A stretch of 64,000 bases of DNA from Calocera cornea HHB12733 (Eukaryota > Basidiomycota > Dacrymycetes > Dacrymycetales > Dacrymycetaceae). Positions 1 to 11,393 of the stretch are shown here, piece after piece (the stretch's first letter is position 1; each line of letters opens with the position of its first letter). Where the stretch lies: contig KV423914.1 of assembly GCA_001632435.1 (NCBI GenBank), forward strand, positions 135,776 through 199,775, given 5' to 3'. The position numbers and the translations under genes were made by a program. The notes under the pieces were generated by a model. It saw only the letters and a list, made by a program, of their open reading frames with translations, was not told where the DNA came from and did not search any database.

Positions 1-302
1 ACGGTAGAATAATTCATCCTCACGTGACTGCTCGCGTCAGCCCGAGAGCCTGGGCTCCCAAAGTTCGCGCCCGTTTGACGGCATCACCACGTTTCTTCCT
101 CCGAAACAGCTACATGTCCCCACGATATCGCTAGGGGGAAGAGCTTTTGGCGGTTCTCTATCGCTTTCATCGACCATCACGCGCTTGTTCGGCACGCATA
201 TATTGACCTTGAACATCAGCACTTGTAACGGTTCTCACGCGCATTGCCGGGCGATCCTCATTTCACTGCCTCGCGGACGGCAGAGTCCTCTGCGGCGAAA
301 TT
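1..302. other. 5' flank of MLH3, no gene recognised
   Basis: Only short overlapping ORFs with no recognisable domain are seen. The stretch is the presumed promoter and 5' leader of the MLH3 gene that begins at 303. Confidence 0.5.
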
Positions 303-3300
303 ATGCGTCGGCCAATCATAGAGCTTCTGCCGGAGGAGACGCGCTCCACGCTGCGATCGACGCAGATATTGACCTCCTTGCCGCAGCTGGTCTCTGAGCT
401 CGTGCAGAACAGTTTGGATGCCGGCGCGAGGCAGGTCGACATTGGCATCGACCCCGAGGCTTGGGCGTGCTGGGTCCGAGATGATGGCTGTGGTATACCG
501 AGAGAAGGTCTCAACTTGCTCGTGCAGGGAAAGGAGAAAGGAAGGTACGGTGCGTCATTTCGGACGCGCCGCCTCGTTTTGGCCGCTTGAAACCGCGCAT
601 ACAGGGACCTCCAAGACGTATGGAACCTCGAGTCTTCACGCGGCATCCACTTTCGGGTTTCGAGGAGAAGGTGCATCACCTGGGTGACAGGTGTGCCGGC
701 GTTGACGAACAATTTATGCAGCCCTTGCCTCCGCCATCGATTTGGCCTCAGTGGAGATCTCCTCGAGAACTGCTGAAATTGCCGAATCATGGTCTATCGT
801 CGTTCGGGTGAGCATTGAGATCCGGCCGTCCATTTATTTCGGTGTCTTATCTTCGTAGGGAGGGAATAAACTATATGCAGGACAGTCACTCAGATGGCGA
901 AGGGAACGGCCCGGAACAATCGTGAACATCAAGGATGCATTCTACAACGTCTGAGCAGATTCAGTTACGTCAATAATTGCAAGATCACTTATATGACCTT
1001 AGCTTCCTGTTCGGCGTTTGAGTCATCCAACGCCGACAGCAACACTACAACGCGTCAAGCGAAATATTGAGAACATGGCCTTGATGTTCCCGCATGTTGG
1101 CTTCACCCTGGAGAACAGTACCGCTGAACGGGACCACGGAGGGACCAAGACACGTCTTCTCACGATTGTCAAGGTATACAATCCACATCGTGATCTCGCA
1201 CTGACACCATTGATGCTACATCCGAGACCTCATCCACGCTCGATACCTTCAGCCAACTCTTCGGGAAGGCTCTAATTCAGGCATGTTTGGCACATGTGTA
1301 TGCACGCTGTCAACTGAATGGGGAATAGAATGTGGAGATAGTTCACGAGAAATCTGGCAATATCACGATCGAGGGATTTCTCAGCCAAGAAGGGACACGC
1401 TCAAAATCATACCAGTTCCTCTGTATATCCGCCGGCATGTGGCAGGCCGCATAAGCTGTGCTGACCGGACGGCAGATGTGAACTATCATCCAGTCACTTC
1501 GTGTGATTTACACAGCGTGATCGACGCAAAATTTGCTGCCACAAGCTTCGGGAGGAAGGTCTGCGGTTCTGTTCTCCATATGCGATTTAATACTAAATCC
1601 GACCAGGCCCTGGATGAGAGTGGAGAGCCGGCAACGTGCGCACGTAAGTTGCGTGCCAGCCAAAGACACGGTAAGATAACGAAGCGGTCGATAGCTTCGA
1701 GGGGCTCCCCGATGAAGAGTGACAGAAACCCGGTCTACGTTCTAAGCATCGGCGTGCCCTCAGAATCCCTAGACGTCACATTGGGCCCAGCCAAGACGGA
1801 GGCTTACTTTGAGGTACCTAGCTGGCATGGCGGCTGCGGTGTCAGAATCTGATGGGCACCCAGGATACGGAAACGGTTGTAAGCTTCCTGGGCCAGGTCG
1901 TTGAAAGCTTCCTTACCAGGAACGGATACCCACCACGGACAACTCGGAAACCACCTCTGCTTCACGGTGTGAATACTATCTCACCCGCTCCAGCAAAACG
2001 AAGACGACTCGAGGAGAGTCTTGCCGAAGCAAGGGCGCTGGTTCTTCCAGTCGGATCCGAGGACAACCAGGACCGCGCAAAGGGTGCCTCCACGAGGACA
2101 GATTCCCGGCCCGAATCAACCCAGTCCCCCCCAATGGCTTTTCCTGATTCGGTAGGCCCCGCCTGTCCTTCGAGTTCCAGTTGCTCAGGAGTAGGGGACA
2201 GAACATAGGGGCGGATGACTGTTGGACTCCATGGCGTGATCCGACCACCGGAGAGCTCTACATGATTGACAAGCGTTCTGGCAACTCCTTGCGACAAGAC
2301 CGAGGAGCACAGCGAGTGAAAGGAGAAGAAGAAGGCTCCGCAAATGGAGACCTTCCAGCCGGAACATCTTTGCTTGTCGACAGGCGCTGGCTGCGTGGCA
2401 TCTTCCAAGAGATGCATGAGATGAATGCACCTGAATGGATGTCGTCTATTTTCAAGGTCCGTCCCTATCCCCTCCGACAGGTGGAGTTAAAACCAAGCAA
2501 CACGTAGGCGTGGCCGAATCCCACCTTTGACTTGTTGACAGCTGCACGACCCCCTTTGGTGGGTGCGAGAAGAATTCAACGCTTTGAAGATGACCTCAAG
2601 ATGTGGGAAGAGCGTGGACCGAGCGTGAAATTACTTCGTCGAACATTCGAAGCCAGCGGCGCCGCAGATGTCACGGACATGTCCCAGGGAAGGTTATCCA
2701 AAGCTGGCCTTGCCCGAGCCGTCGTGCTCACCCAAGTTGACCGGAAGTTCATTGCTTGCAAGGTTCCTCTCAACGTACCAGGCGAAGAGGATGCGGACGA
2801 CATGCTTGTGCTGATAGACCAACATGCGGCGGATGAGCGAATTCGGGTGGAAGGCTTTCTGCGCGATATGTGCCTCCGCTTCTTGTATCACCACGACGGC
2901 TTCTCTGCGGCTATTCGTCAAGTGGAACCTCCTAAACCGATCGCGGTAACAGAGCAGGATGTTGCTTTCCTTCACAGTACACCGCAAGTGGCTGAGACTC
3001 TGGAACGCTGGGGTTTCAAGGTTTCGGCACCACTGAACATGTGTGCTGAGGCGACTTCCGATGGCGATAGTGCTGGTGCAAAGGTGCTAATCGCTTCTAT
3101 ACCGGACGTGGTGGCAGTGAAGCTGCTTCTGGGCGACGAGCTTCGTGAAGTGGTGAAAAGCTTTCTCTCCAAGCTCCAGGACGAGGGAATGGATGGTGTC
3201 CCTGCCATCCAGACCGGCGGTACCAATGCCGACCCCGACCATCCCACAGAGAGGGGAGATGTGGGGTGGATGAAAGCGCTCCGATGGTGCCCGACGGAGT

Positions 3301-3632
3301 TGGTAGACCTCGTCAATTCTCGGGCATGCAGAGGTGTTCCGAGCTACCATTATCCGGACTTTGACAATGCTGACATCTCGGATAGGCGCAATCATGTTCA
3401 ACGACTCGCTGAGCTTTTCTCAATGCGAGCGGCTCGTCCGACAGCTCAGCGAATGCGCGTTTCCGTTTCAATGCGCTCATGGAAGGTGAGCAATCTTGCA
3501 GTCTTCTTCGCGGCCCGCTTTCTTAGCTTCTTCAGGCCCTCGATGGTACCCTTGATGTACATGAGAAGCCAGTCCCAAGAGCGCCCGGTGGAGCCCGTGG
3601 ACTGGAAGCGCTTTCAAAAGATGGCTCTGTGA
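303..3632 (+). CDS. MLH3: DNA mismatch repair protein MLH3 (MutL family endonuclease)
   Basis: Nuclear MutL homologue that pairs with MLH1 in mismatch repair and meiotic crossover resolution. Proposed exons: 303-549, 605-670, 722-807, 859-948, 1003-1173, 1227-1280, 1329-1422, 1476-1558, 1607-1813, 1864-2151, 2202-2456, 2508-3333, 3386-3485 and 3536-3632. They give one frame of 887 residues. The N-terminal GHKL ATPase shows [11 protein letters not shown] (Mg/ATP-binding Asn), DDGCGI, the split TSK...FGFRGEALAS and [12 protein letters not shown] followed by LPVRR. The C-terminal endonuclease half has [12 protein letters not shown], matching DQHA(X)2E(X)4E, then ACRGAIMF and CAHGRPSMVP, the metal-site motifs of MLH3/PMS-type MutL. 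A charged linker separates the two halves. Intron 1281-1328 appears to be GC-AG. A further 51-nt intron starting at GTAAGT near 1646 is possible; removing it keeps the frame. [10 protein letters not shown] and CAHGRP favour MLH3 over PMS1. Confidence 0.92.
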
Positions 3633-4713
3633 ACTAATCCCTGAGTGCTGTGACAAAGCGATGCCCGTTGGCCCGAGCCTGCCATAGAATATATTACAAG
3701 TGTACATAATGAGAGCCGTGCGCGACAGATACTGATGTTAATGGTCCAATTCTGATTGTTACTTGGTTGTTCCACTAAGAATTCACCTTGGGAAGCCGGA
3801 GTGAATGATCTGAGTTTGCCTTTACTCCAGGCTTCTGTATACTAAAGGACCATCCTTTCTCAGGCTCCGCGCGCTGGTCGGAAGGTACGCAAATGACCAC
3901 CGACCAAACAACGACGCTGACCATCACTGTATAAGCAGAAAGTCATCTGAAGCAAGAAGACGTGATAACAAACTGGGCCATGAGGTAATCACCGCAGCCT
4001 AGAACGCAGTCAATGCAAACAGATCTGCGCATTCACTTTTGGGGGCTCGAATGCGCAGCAAGCTATGGTCTTACTACGGCAACGGTAGGCACGCAGTTGC
4101 ATGAGCGGCATTGCGCGTCCGTGCCGCGGGGAACGCAGCGCGACGCAGCTCGTTCTTCTGCCTGGGAGCCGGCCTGGGCGGGCGGTCTGAGGCTGCTTTC
4201 CCGGCGTCTCGACCGTCTCTATACATGAGCTGATGACGCTGATGCAACGCGCTGCGCGCGGGCGGCGACGGTCAAGGCCGGTCAGTCATCGGGCGGGCGG
4301 GTCGGCGGGTAGCTGATGGTCGTGGGAGCGGCTGGAGGGTGTACATGGACCTATGCACGGGCGTCGGCGAGCATGACGGAGACGGGACAATAAGAAGGAA
4401 TCCGAGGGTGGATGCTGGCAGTCGGAGAGAGCGGCCAGCAGACTGCATAATGAATGCCAAGGCGGTGGTGACCCCTACGGAGGTCGGGCTTCGGACGGCG
4501 CTGTCCGCCCCAACCGCGCGTTGCGGGCATTGTGTCCACCGCGCAAAGACGGCCGTACTCCGCCACCTGCGCGCACTCCACGTCTCAGCCCGGCTCCGTT
4601 CCATCGACGACCAACTGACCAAGCCGCAGCATTCAGCCTCTCTCTCTCCCTCCTCCCTCCTTATATCGCCGTCCATTAGAACTATCTCTAATCCACCATC
4701 CATCGCTCCCTGC
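3633..4713. other. Intergenic region between MLH3 and ORM
   Basis: No ORF here has recognisable protein features. From about 4600 a pyrimidine-rich stretch looks like the promoter and 5' leader of the ORM gene. An in-frame upstream ATG at 4339 would add a sequence without family similarity. Confidence 0.5.
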
Positions 4714-5689
4714 ATGCCATCCGCCCGTGTAATCCCCACCATAAACCTGCCCATCGCGACCACAACCGCCTCCGCCGCAAACCTGCCTTCCTCCGCCAGC
4801 TCGGCACACCACCACGTAAAGGGCAGGCAGCGATCAGCCAGCATCGTCACTGTCGAGCCTGTGGGTGGGGACAGCCTAGAGGAGGTACTGGACCAGAATG
4901 CCTACAAGAATATCAATTCAGAGTGGGTCAACTACAAGGGTGCGTCCCCGCGTCGGTCTCTTTTGACTAGCATACATCCTAACCCATCTGCACCGCTAGG
5001 CGCTTGGGTAATACACCCCGTCCTCATCATCGTTGGCAAGATACTGGTCGATGTCATCCCGGGCATGCACCAGGATGCCAGCTGGACGATTGTCAATCTG
5101 TCCTACCTCCTCGTGCGTCCCCCTCGCAGCATACATTAAGCTCGGCCGAATTCTGATTTGTTATCGACAGATATCCTACATCATGTTCCACTGGGTGACC
5201 GGCATCCCCTTCGACCCGGACATCCACGGCGGTGCATACGATGACCTGACTCTCTGGGAGCAGATCGACGAGGGGGCGCAGTACACGCCATCCAAGAAAT
5301 GGCTAATCTGCACGCCTATCGCGCTGTGCGTTTTATTGTCGCACGACCTTTCTTCCCTCGCTGATATTCAATCCTCAGCTTCTTAATATCCACTCACTAC
5401 ACGCACTACAATCCCTGGCTGTTCGCAATCAATTTTACCGCTCTCCTGGTCGTGCTCTTCCCCAAGTTGCCGCAGGTGCGCAATGGCTTGTGATTCCCCT
5501 CGAGTCACACTCACTAATTCGAATGCCTCGCAGTTGCATCGACAACGTATTCGGTTCTTGTATAGACCAGGCTATACCTCTGGCGCAGCGACGCCCGCCA
5601 CGGGCACACCCTCGCCCATCCCCTCGCCCAAGCTCGCCCCCGCCGGCACACCGCTAGACTACGCGATACCGCAGGGCAAGCTGCGGTGA
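4714..5689 (+). CDS. ORM1: ORM family protein (ORMDL), regulator of serine palmitoyltransferase
   Basis: ER membrane protein that represses serine palmitoyltransferase and so sets sphingolipid synthesis. Exons 4714-4939, 5000-5112, 5171-5325, 5379-5475 and 5534-5689 join into 248 residues. The ORMDL core is clear: NSEWVNYKGAWVIH, then HWVTGIPFDPDIHGGAYDDL, LWEQIDEGAQYTPSKKWL, THYTHYNPWLFAINF and LFPKLPQLHRQRI, with four hydrophobic segments. The Ser-rich N-terminus carries GRQRSASIVTVEP, resembling the region of yeast Orm1/2 phosphorylated by Ypk kinases. The C-terminal tail is rich in Pro, Thr and Ser. The start was chosen as the first ATG giving a plausible Ser/Thr-rich cytosolic N-terminus; an upstream in-frame ATG exists but lacks family similarity. 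Confidence 0.92.
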
Positions 5690-5934
5690 CTCCTACGCAA
5701 CGGCTCGCTCGGCCCCTCCCGTCGGCTTTCGTCCTCGTACTAATTCCGGATCTCTCCGTCTCTCACGTCTACGGCCAGCCTATCCATCTCGCTTTCCTTT
5801 GTCGCATACCTGTCCATTACCAGTCCTCAGTCGGTTGCATTGCTATCGCGCCACGCAAACTACTCAATCTCGTGTAGCTGTAATACATATGATATCAGCA
5901 ACAAGCCCTGCCTGTCGATGCTTTGGTCTATGAT

Positions 5935-7401
5935 CTATGATGAAGTTGTTGATGCCAATGGTGCTGCTACTAGCTCGTTGTACTCTCGTAGCCGCAGGAG
6001 ATTTCGGAGCAGCATGGTGATCGTCACTTTGCCGACCGCAGGAATATACAACGCCGCCTAAGGTTTTAGTCAGCACTCACCCCTCTCACGTTCATGTTCC
6101 ACTCACTCGTGTCCGTACATCGCTCTCAAAGTTCTTCTCGGATGCGACATTGACGCACAGGCACCCGTCCTTCAGCCATTCCGTCTTGACCTTGTACGAC
6201 TTGACGGGCACGGCGGAGATGACGACGTCCGATATGGCGAGGCAGTCCTTGAGCTCCATCTCCACGGGGTGAACCACATGCCTCGGGTGAAACTTGCGCA
6301 TGCTCTGCTCCTTCGGCCTTTTCGTGTACTCCTGGACCGAGTCAATATCGACCGAGAACACCCTCGCGCCGTCGTTGGACAGGAGCGCGGCCAGCGGACG
6401 GCCCACCACCTCGGACCGGTTGATGATCGTCACCGTCTTGCCGTACGCGCGGTCGCCGTACCGCAGGAGCTTGTTGTACACGCCCGCGTACTCGAGGCAC
6501 TTGACGACCGCGAGCGGCGTGCAGGGGAGGATGGACTTGACGTGCCCTGGCGGTGGGGTGTCGTCTGCGGTGGAGGCGGCGGCGGTGGGCTCGGAGAGCG
6601 TGGAGAGCGGGTTGGGCTTGAGCAGCTGGGAGGGCTTGATGAATCGGATACTGGGGGAGGGTCAGTATGAGGGGAACGAAGAGGGCGGGGACCCACTTAT
6701 GGTACAGGTTGTAATGGAACTTGAAGTTGAGGCCTTCGACGTCTTTTAATGGCGAGACGACCTAGCCCGTCGTCAGAGGAGCACGACACAGGTTACGGGG
6801 CTGCTCACCTGCTGCAGATACTGGTCCTGCCCTCCGCCGAAGATCGGATAGTACACCTAAGCGCTCCATAAGCACCCTGCACGCGCCTGTTCGCCCCACA
6901 TCAGCACACCATAATCCCATCCACGGCCTCATCCTCATTCGCCTCAATGATCGCCTCCTCCGCGCCCTCCCCATTCAGGCTCTCGTCGCCCCCCGCCCCG
7001 CCCACCTCCTTAAGCAGGTACTCCACGCCGAACTCCTCGCACATCTTCCGCGTGAACTCGGCGTACTTCCGGCTCGGCTCGCCCGCGGTCGAGAGCACAC
7101 CGACGAGCCGCGGCGGGCGGCGCTGGAACGTCGGTTGGGAGGCGACGAGCGAGAGGAGCTCGGACTTGAACTGCGCTGCGATGAGGTCTGCGCGCAGGAC
7201 GTGGCCGTCGCCCGGCCCTTCGGAGGGCGTGGGGGAGGCGGCGCGGGACATGGCTGATGCTGACAGTGCTCTGGCGGGCGGGGAGGAGGTGCTGGGACGG
7301 GGGAAGCGCCACCGAGGGGCGGCGCGAAAGCCTAATGAGAATGAGGTCGCTCGTGAGCGGGTGAGGGCGGTCGCGTGTAGGCGCGCGCTCCGCAGGTTCA
7401 T
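5935..7401 (-). CDS. MTD1: NAD-dependent methylenetetrahydrofolate dehydrogenase (MTD1)
   Basis: Oxidises 5,10-methylene-THF to methenyl-THF with NAD+ in one-carbon metabolism. Exons in transcription order are 7401-6910, 6856-6809, 6761-6697, 6650-6107 and 6057-5935, giving 423 residues. Recognisable stretches are DGIMVYYPIFGGGQDQYLQQ, SPLKDVEGLNFKFHYNLYHN, KSILPCTPLAVVKCLEYAG, INRSEVVGRPLAALLSNDGA (Rossmann dinucleotide site), ISDVVISAVP and the C-terminal YIPAVGKVTITMLLRNLLRL. The first 50 residues are rich in Arg, Ser and Ala and lack acidic residues, like a mitochondrial presequence. A second in-frame Met at 7251 (MSRAASPTPSEG) would give the cytosolic form typical of yeast Mtd1. It runs in the same direction as GLC8 upstream. 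Confidence 0.93.
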
Positions 7402-7746
7402 ATGCTCGCTCTCGACTCGCCGGTGGAGTTCCTCCTAGCCAGTCGGTCCTGTAGTGGAGGGCGGTGTGCACAAACGGGGAATGCAGTCGAACAGAACTTC
7501 ATGTCGCTAGCGGGGCGGGGCGGTAAAAACCTGCCAGACACCACCTCACGGACCTGCCCGAAAATGCGGGGTATAGCTTCCGCCCGTATCCTATCTTATC
7601 CTACTGTATCCAGCTCGGCGGGAGGGGACGAGGGATACGCATTTGCAATTGGTTGCATTGATATTGATGAACAGCGTAGGAGATACATGCAGGCTGAGGT
7701 GAAGGGGGCATATGTCCGTTGGGGGTGGCTGGATTCTGGCCGTGGC
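7402..7746. other. Spacer between MTD1 start and GLC8 end
   Basis: Holds the presumed MTD1 promoter (minus strand) and the GLC8 3' flank. No additional gene is seen. Confidence 0.5.
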
Positions 7747-8776
7747 TCATGAGCTGCTACTTGTGCTCACGGACGCACCGTCCGCAGCGCCGTTCGTGTA
7801 GCCGGCCGGAGAGGCTTCGGCCTCGGGGTATGCGCGCTCCTCGTCGTCCTTGTCCGCGTCGTCGTCTTCTTCTTCGGGAAGCATGCGCGCCATCTGTACA
7901 TGGCATATGAGATGGTGTGCACATGTGGGGAGCGAGGAGAAGTACCTTCATCGCCTCTGCTTCGTTTGAGTAATGCCTCCCGCGCGCCTTGACGAATTCC
8001 GCATGCTTCTTCGCCGCTATCGGTGCAATCAGCCAGGATTCACCGCACGACAGATGGTCACATACCCTCCTCGTCAAGCGGCTCCCCCTCCTCGACCTCG
8101 CCCCACTCCCCCTCCCCAACAGCGACGCGCGTGCCCTCCTCCCCAGGGAGGGAGAAGCTGGCGCTCCTGCTGCTCCCGCTGGAGGCGCTCACGCTCGGCC
8201 TCCCACTTCCACCGTAGCCGAAGCTCGTGCGGCGCTCGGGGCTCTCAGTGCGCGCTGCCCCTGGGGAAGGCGGGGCGGGCCCCGGGTGCGGGGAGGGCGG
8301 GACGGAGGACATGGGCGAGCGCTGGGTGAGCGAGAAGTCCGGGATGTCCTGGTCTGCAGTCCCATCCTCAGATAAGCGGGTCCGGAGGCGGGCAAGAGGA
8401 AAGGGGTGCATACTGGAGTACCCCTCGACCTCGTCCAGCTCGGCATTGTACCGCACATAGGGCGTCTTGGGCTCGGTGATCTTCATAAAGTTCTCGCCGG
8501 ACATGTCCGTCTCCGCAATGTTCTTCTCGTCCCACGACAGGCTACTCGAGACGGCGCGTGCACACGTCAGCATCTCCCGCTGAGCAGTGAGAAGACTCGG
8601 GGTGGGGTGGGGTGGGGTGGGGAAAGGACGCACTGGGCTCCGGCGTACGTGGACGGCATCGTCTGCAGAGGGGGCAGGGCGTTCTTGAGGATGCCCTTGG
8701 GCTTGGGGGCGGACCCGGGGGGCGGGGGGGAGTGGATCGGCCCGTTTGGGGCAGCGCTGGGGGGAGCGACGGACAT
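7747..8776 (-). CDS. GLC8: Protein phosphatase inhibitor 2 family protein (GLC8-like)
   Basis: Regulatory subunit of protein phosphatase 1, homologous to inhibitor-2 and yeast Glc8. Exons in transcription order are 8776-8634, 8541-8066, 8016-7946 and 7893-7747, giving 278 residues. The N-terminus has the PP1-contacting PKGILKNALPP, then LSWDEKNIAETDMSGENFMK followed by ITEPKTPYVRYN, which is the conserved WDExNI...M.I.EP.TPY block containing the regulatory Thr-Pro. The C-terminal helix is KKHAEFVKARGRHYSNEAEAMK, ahead of an acidic tail. The central 120 residues are Ser/Pro-rich and probably disordered. A possible 47-nt intron after GYS would destroy the frame and was not used. The first intron contains a G-rich repeat on the plus strand. 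Confidence 0.88.
8599..8622 (+). repeat. GGGGT pentanucleotide repeat, five G4 runs
   Basis: Five runs of four Gs separated by single Ts lie in the first intron of GLC8. On the plus strand this meets the G-quadruplex consensus; the GLC8 pre-mRNA carries the C-rich complement. Confidence 0.85.
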
Positions 8777-9272
8777 GTTGAGGAGTAGGTATGCAGCAAA
8801 CAGACCGTCGCTGGGTGGTACGGGTATGGGAAGAGTGGAGCAGGAGGAGGGAGAGAGGCGGGAGGGCGCGTGGTAGGGTGCAAGGGATGTGCGTCGTCAG
8901 GAGAGGGCTGAGCGGGCACCGCAAGTAAGGAGCAGCGGCAGGGCCCAGCGGCGGCATTTGAATTGCCTCGGGTGGGCGGACTCGGAGGCGTCCCACATTG
9001 CACGCAGCGGACAATGACGTCGTTCTCAAGCCACACTGCTCTCCGATGGGAACATCGGGGACATTCCTCCCCCACCTTCCACAGCACTGCTCGGACGCCC
9101 ATGCGCACAATGACATCCAATACGTAAATTGTATCCAATGGCTGCTCCCTCTGGCCGACGCAGGCGACGCGCCCGCCCTCATTCCCGTCCACAGCAACCG
9201 CAAAAGCAACCGCTCATCAAACCCTCTCCCCGGCATAACGACGCCCGACCCCGACGCCCACTCATGCAGATG
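8777..9272. other. GLC8 promoter and WDR89-like 3' flank
   Basis: Non-coding by my reading. Long ORFs crossing it on the minus strand are uninterrupted frames through GC-rich sequence and show no domain. Confidence 0.5.
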
Positions 9273-10771
9273 CTAAGGCTTATGCCTCCCATAAGGCTCG
9301 TAGCGCGTCTTCCTGCGTGACTGCTCCGGGCGTGCTGCGTTAGCCTCACGTTCGCACACTAGCGGTGTGGGTGCCGCGGTGGAAGGATGAGGCTGGCTCA
9401 CCCTATGCTCCCCGGGGCTCTTCACGCCCTGCTCGTCCCGCTGCCTAGCTCGGGCGAGGTCAACCTCGGCCTCCACCTCCACCTCCTCACTCCCATCCAC
9501 CTCCATAGTCGTACTCCCGCCCGCCTCCTCCCCTCCCACCGGCCCAGCAGCCCACGCAGCGAGCGCCCCGTCCTCCCCTCCCGAGAACACGCGCAGGGCA
9601 GCACGATCGAACAGCACCGAGCGCACTATTGCGCTGTGCCCTCCGGCATAGGTGCGCTCGAGCGCCCACCGGTCGGTGGAGGGCGCGCATATGTGGGAGA
9701 AGGAGCCGCTGCGGGCGTTTAGCACGTGCACGGAGGGAGCGGAAGGGAGGGGAGGGGGACGCACTCGTTCGACCCTGCGAGGATTTGGAGGTCGTCCCCC
9801 CGGAAATCGCACTGCACCACATAGTCGGTCGCCCACCCGCCCGCGACGGCCGCTCTTCGCGCATCTCCAAAGTCGTGCACCAGCGACAGCTGCCTCCCCG
9901 TCAGAGCCCTCATCCCCAGCCCAATGTTGGAGGGAGAGGACGAACCTCGGCGTCCCATAACGAGACTGTCTCCATATCGCTCCTGGCCCACACCCTCCCA
10001 CCGCCCTCCCCAGCCCAGCCGGCCTTCGCAACCGACACCCCCCAATTGGCAACCTCGACCACCGCCTCGTCCTCGTCCGCCTCCAGCGCATTGGTGAGGC
10101 TCAGGAGGCCGTCCGTGGACGCTGAGAGCAGGAGGTGCGGCTGGGAGGGGTGGAACGAGAGCGTCGGGATGTCGTCGCTGTGCGTTGAGCTGTGGGAATA
10201 CATCGGCGTCTCCGCTTTCCTCAGATCCCTGCACCACAGCCGTCGTCAGCTCCGCGAGTGCAAGTGCGATGCTATGTAGGAGGAGGAGAGCAGACCAGAA
10301 ATAGATAACAGCGTCATCCCCCGTCAGCTCCGACCCGGCCGCGACCAGCACCCCATCCCCGCTCCCCGCCACACTCAGGAGGGGTGCAGGCCGTTTGTGG
10401 CCTCCCTGGCTGAGTGTAGCCGCTGGGCGTCGCGCGCGCGGGTCCCACTGGAGGACGGACGCGTCCGCCGAGGCGGACAGGAGCTGCCCAGCGGGGAGGA
10501 CTGCCAAGGCACTGACGGCGCCCGTGTGCCCCGCGAGGGCGGCCGTCTCCCGCAGCGTGCCCTTGTCGACCAGCCCGAGCGCACTGTGCGGCGAAGAGTA
10601 GGCGACGGCGATGCTCTGCCCCAAGTCGGCGAGCTCGAGCACGTACACGCCTTGGTGCGGGACGGACACGTGCGAAGGGCGCAGGGTGCTGTGCCCCGCT
10701 GCGGGGACGAGGGAGGGCGCCGAGGGCCCGGCGTCGGCGTGGGCGGTGTAGGTCCGGTCGCCGTCGTCCAT
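9273..10771 (-). CDS. WD40 repeat protein, WDR89-like
   Basis: Exons in transcription order are 10771-10296, 10228-9946, 9889-9765 and 9708-9273, giving 439 residues with consistent phases. WD-repeat signatures include LAGHTGAVSALAVLPAGQLL followed by SASADASVLQWDPRA, then DAVIYFWDLRKAETPMYS, HSDDIPTLSFHPSQPHLLLS, SASTDGLLSLTNAL, GGHSAIVRSVLFDRAALRVF and SGGEDGALAAW. The order DLRK, HSDDIT-like, DEDEAV, GGW-DYVV, GGH-ATVRS, GGEDG and a basic KTRYEPY tail fits the WDR89 family, a poorly characterised seven-blade propeller. No enzyme function is implied. It is divergent from the small membrane-protein gene at 11394, with about 620 bp between starts. An upstream in-frame ATG would add an Arg-rich segment and was not chosen. 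Confidence 0.8.
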
Positions 10772-11393
10772 TTTCCGATGACCGATGTGGCAAGAGTGGG
10801 TGTGGGGAGATCTGCAGGCACGCCGCCGTCGATCGCGCACCCGCCGAGGAATGCGGCCAAGCAGGGCCGATCGGCGAGCCCAGGCGCGTTTGCGTTTGTT
10901 GACGTCAAGCCGCCGTGCAATGTTACGCGCGAGGGGAGGAGACGCGCGCGAGGGGTGGGCCCTGACGAGGAGACGGGCCAACTGGTGCCGATTGGCTGGC
11001 CGGGCCCCGTCCCACGCAGCCCGGCTTCACACGCCCACCAAAGGCATTCTTCCCCCCCCCATTCCTCCCCTGGACGAGCAACCCGCCCGCCAGCCGAGCT
11101 CGTTATCCTCCCCCTCCTCCTCCTCCCCCTCGCCCTCGCCCTCCCCGCCGGCTGTTCCCTCTCCCCCGCATCCCCGCCAGCACACAACACAACGCCGTCA
11201 TCGCCTCTCCCGCCGCACCGCCCCCACTCCGAGCGCAACGCACTCGGCAGCACACTTCACGCGCGAATCAGCGATCGCTCGCCAGACCTCCTCCCTGCCG
11301 TCACCGTTGGCCGTCCCCTACTCCCTGCTACCTGGTCGTCATCCACCCACCGCTTCCTCACTACCATCACCATCCCCCCACCCCCGTGCAAGC
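10772..11393. other. Divergent promoter region
   Basis: GC-rich, pyrimidine-tract-rich spacer between the WDR89-like gene (-) and the small membrane-protein gene (+). A 544-codon plus-strand ORF across it has no domain and is probably spurious. Confidence 0.5.

Noticed and set aside
8360..8415. 47-nt GT-AG intron inside GLC8 exon 2
   Set aside because: Removing it shifts the downstream frame away from the DEE...AAKKHAEFVKARGRHYSNEAEAMK block, whereas reading through keeps it.
8058..9236. 392-codon minus-strand ORF extending upstream of GLC8
   Set aside because: The upstream part lacks family similarity. The GLC8 N-terminus (PKGILKN) lies in a different frame joined by the first intron.
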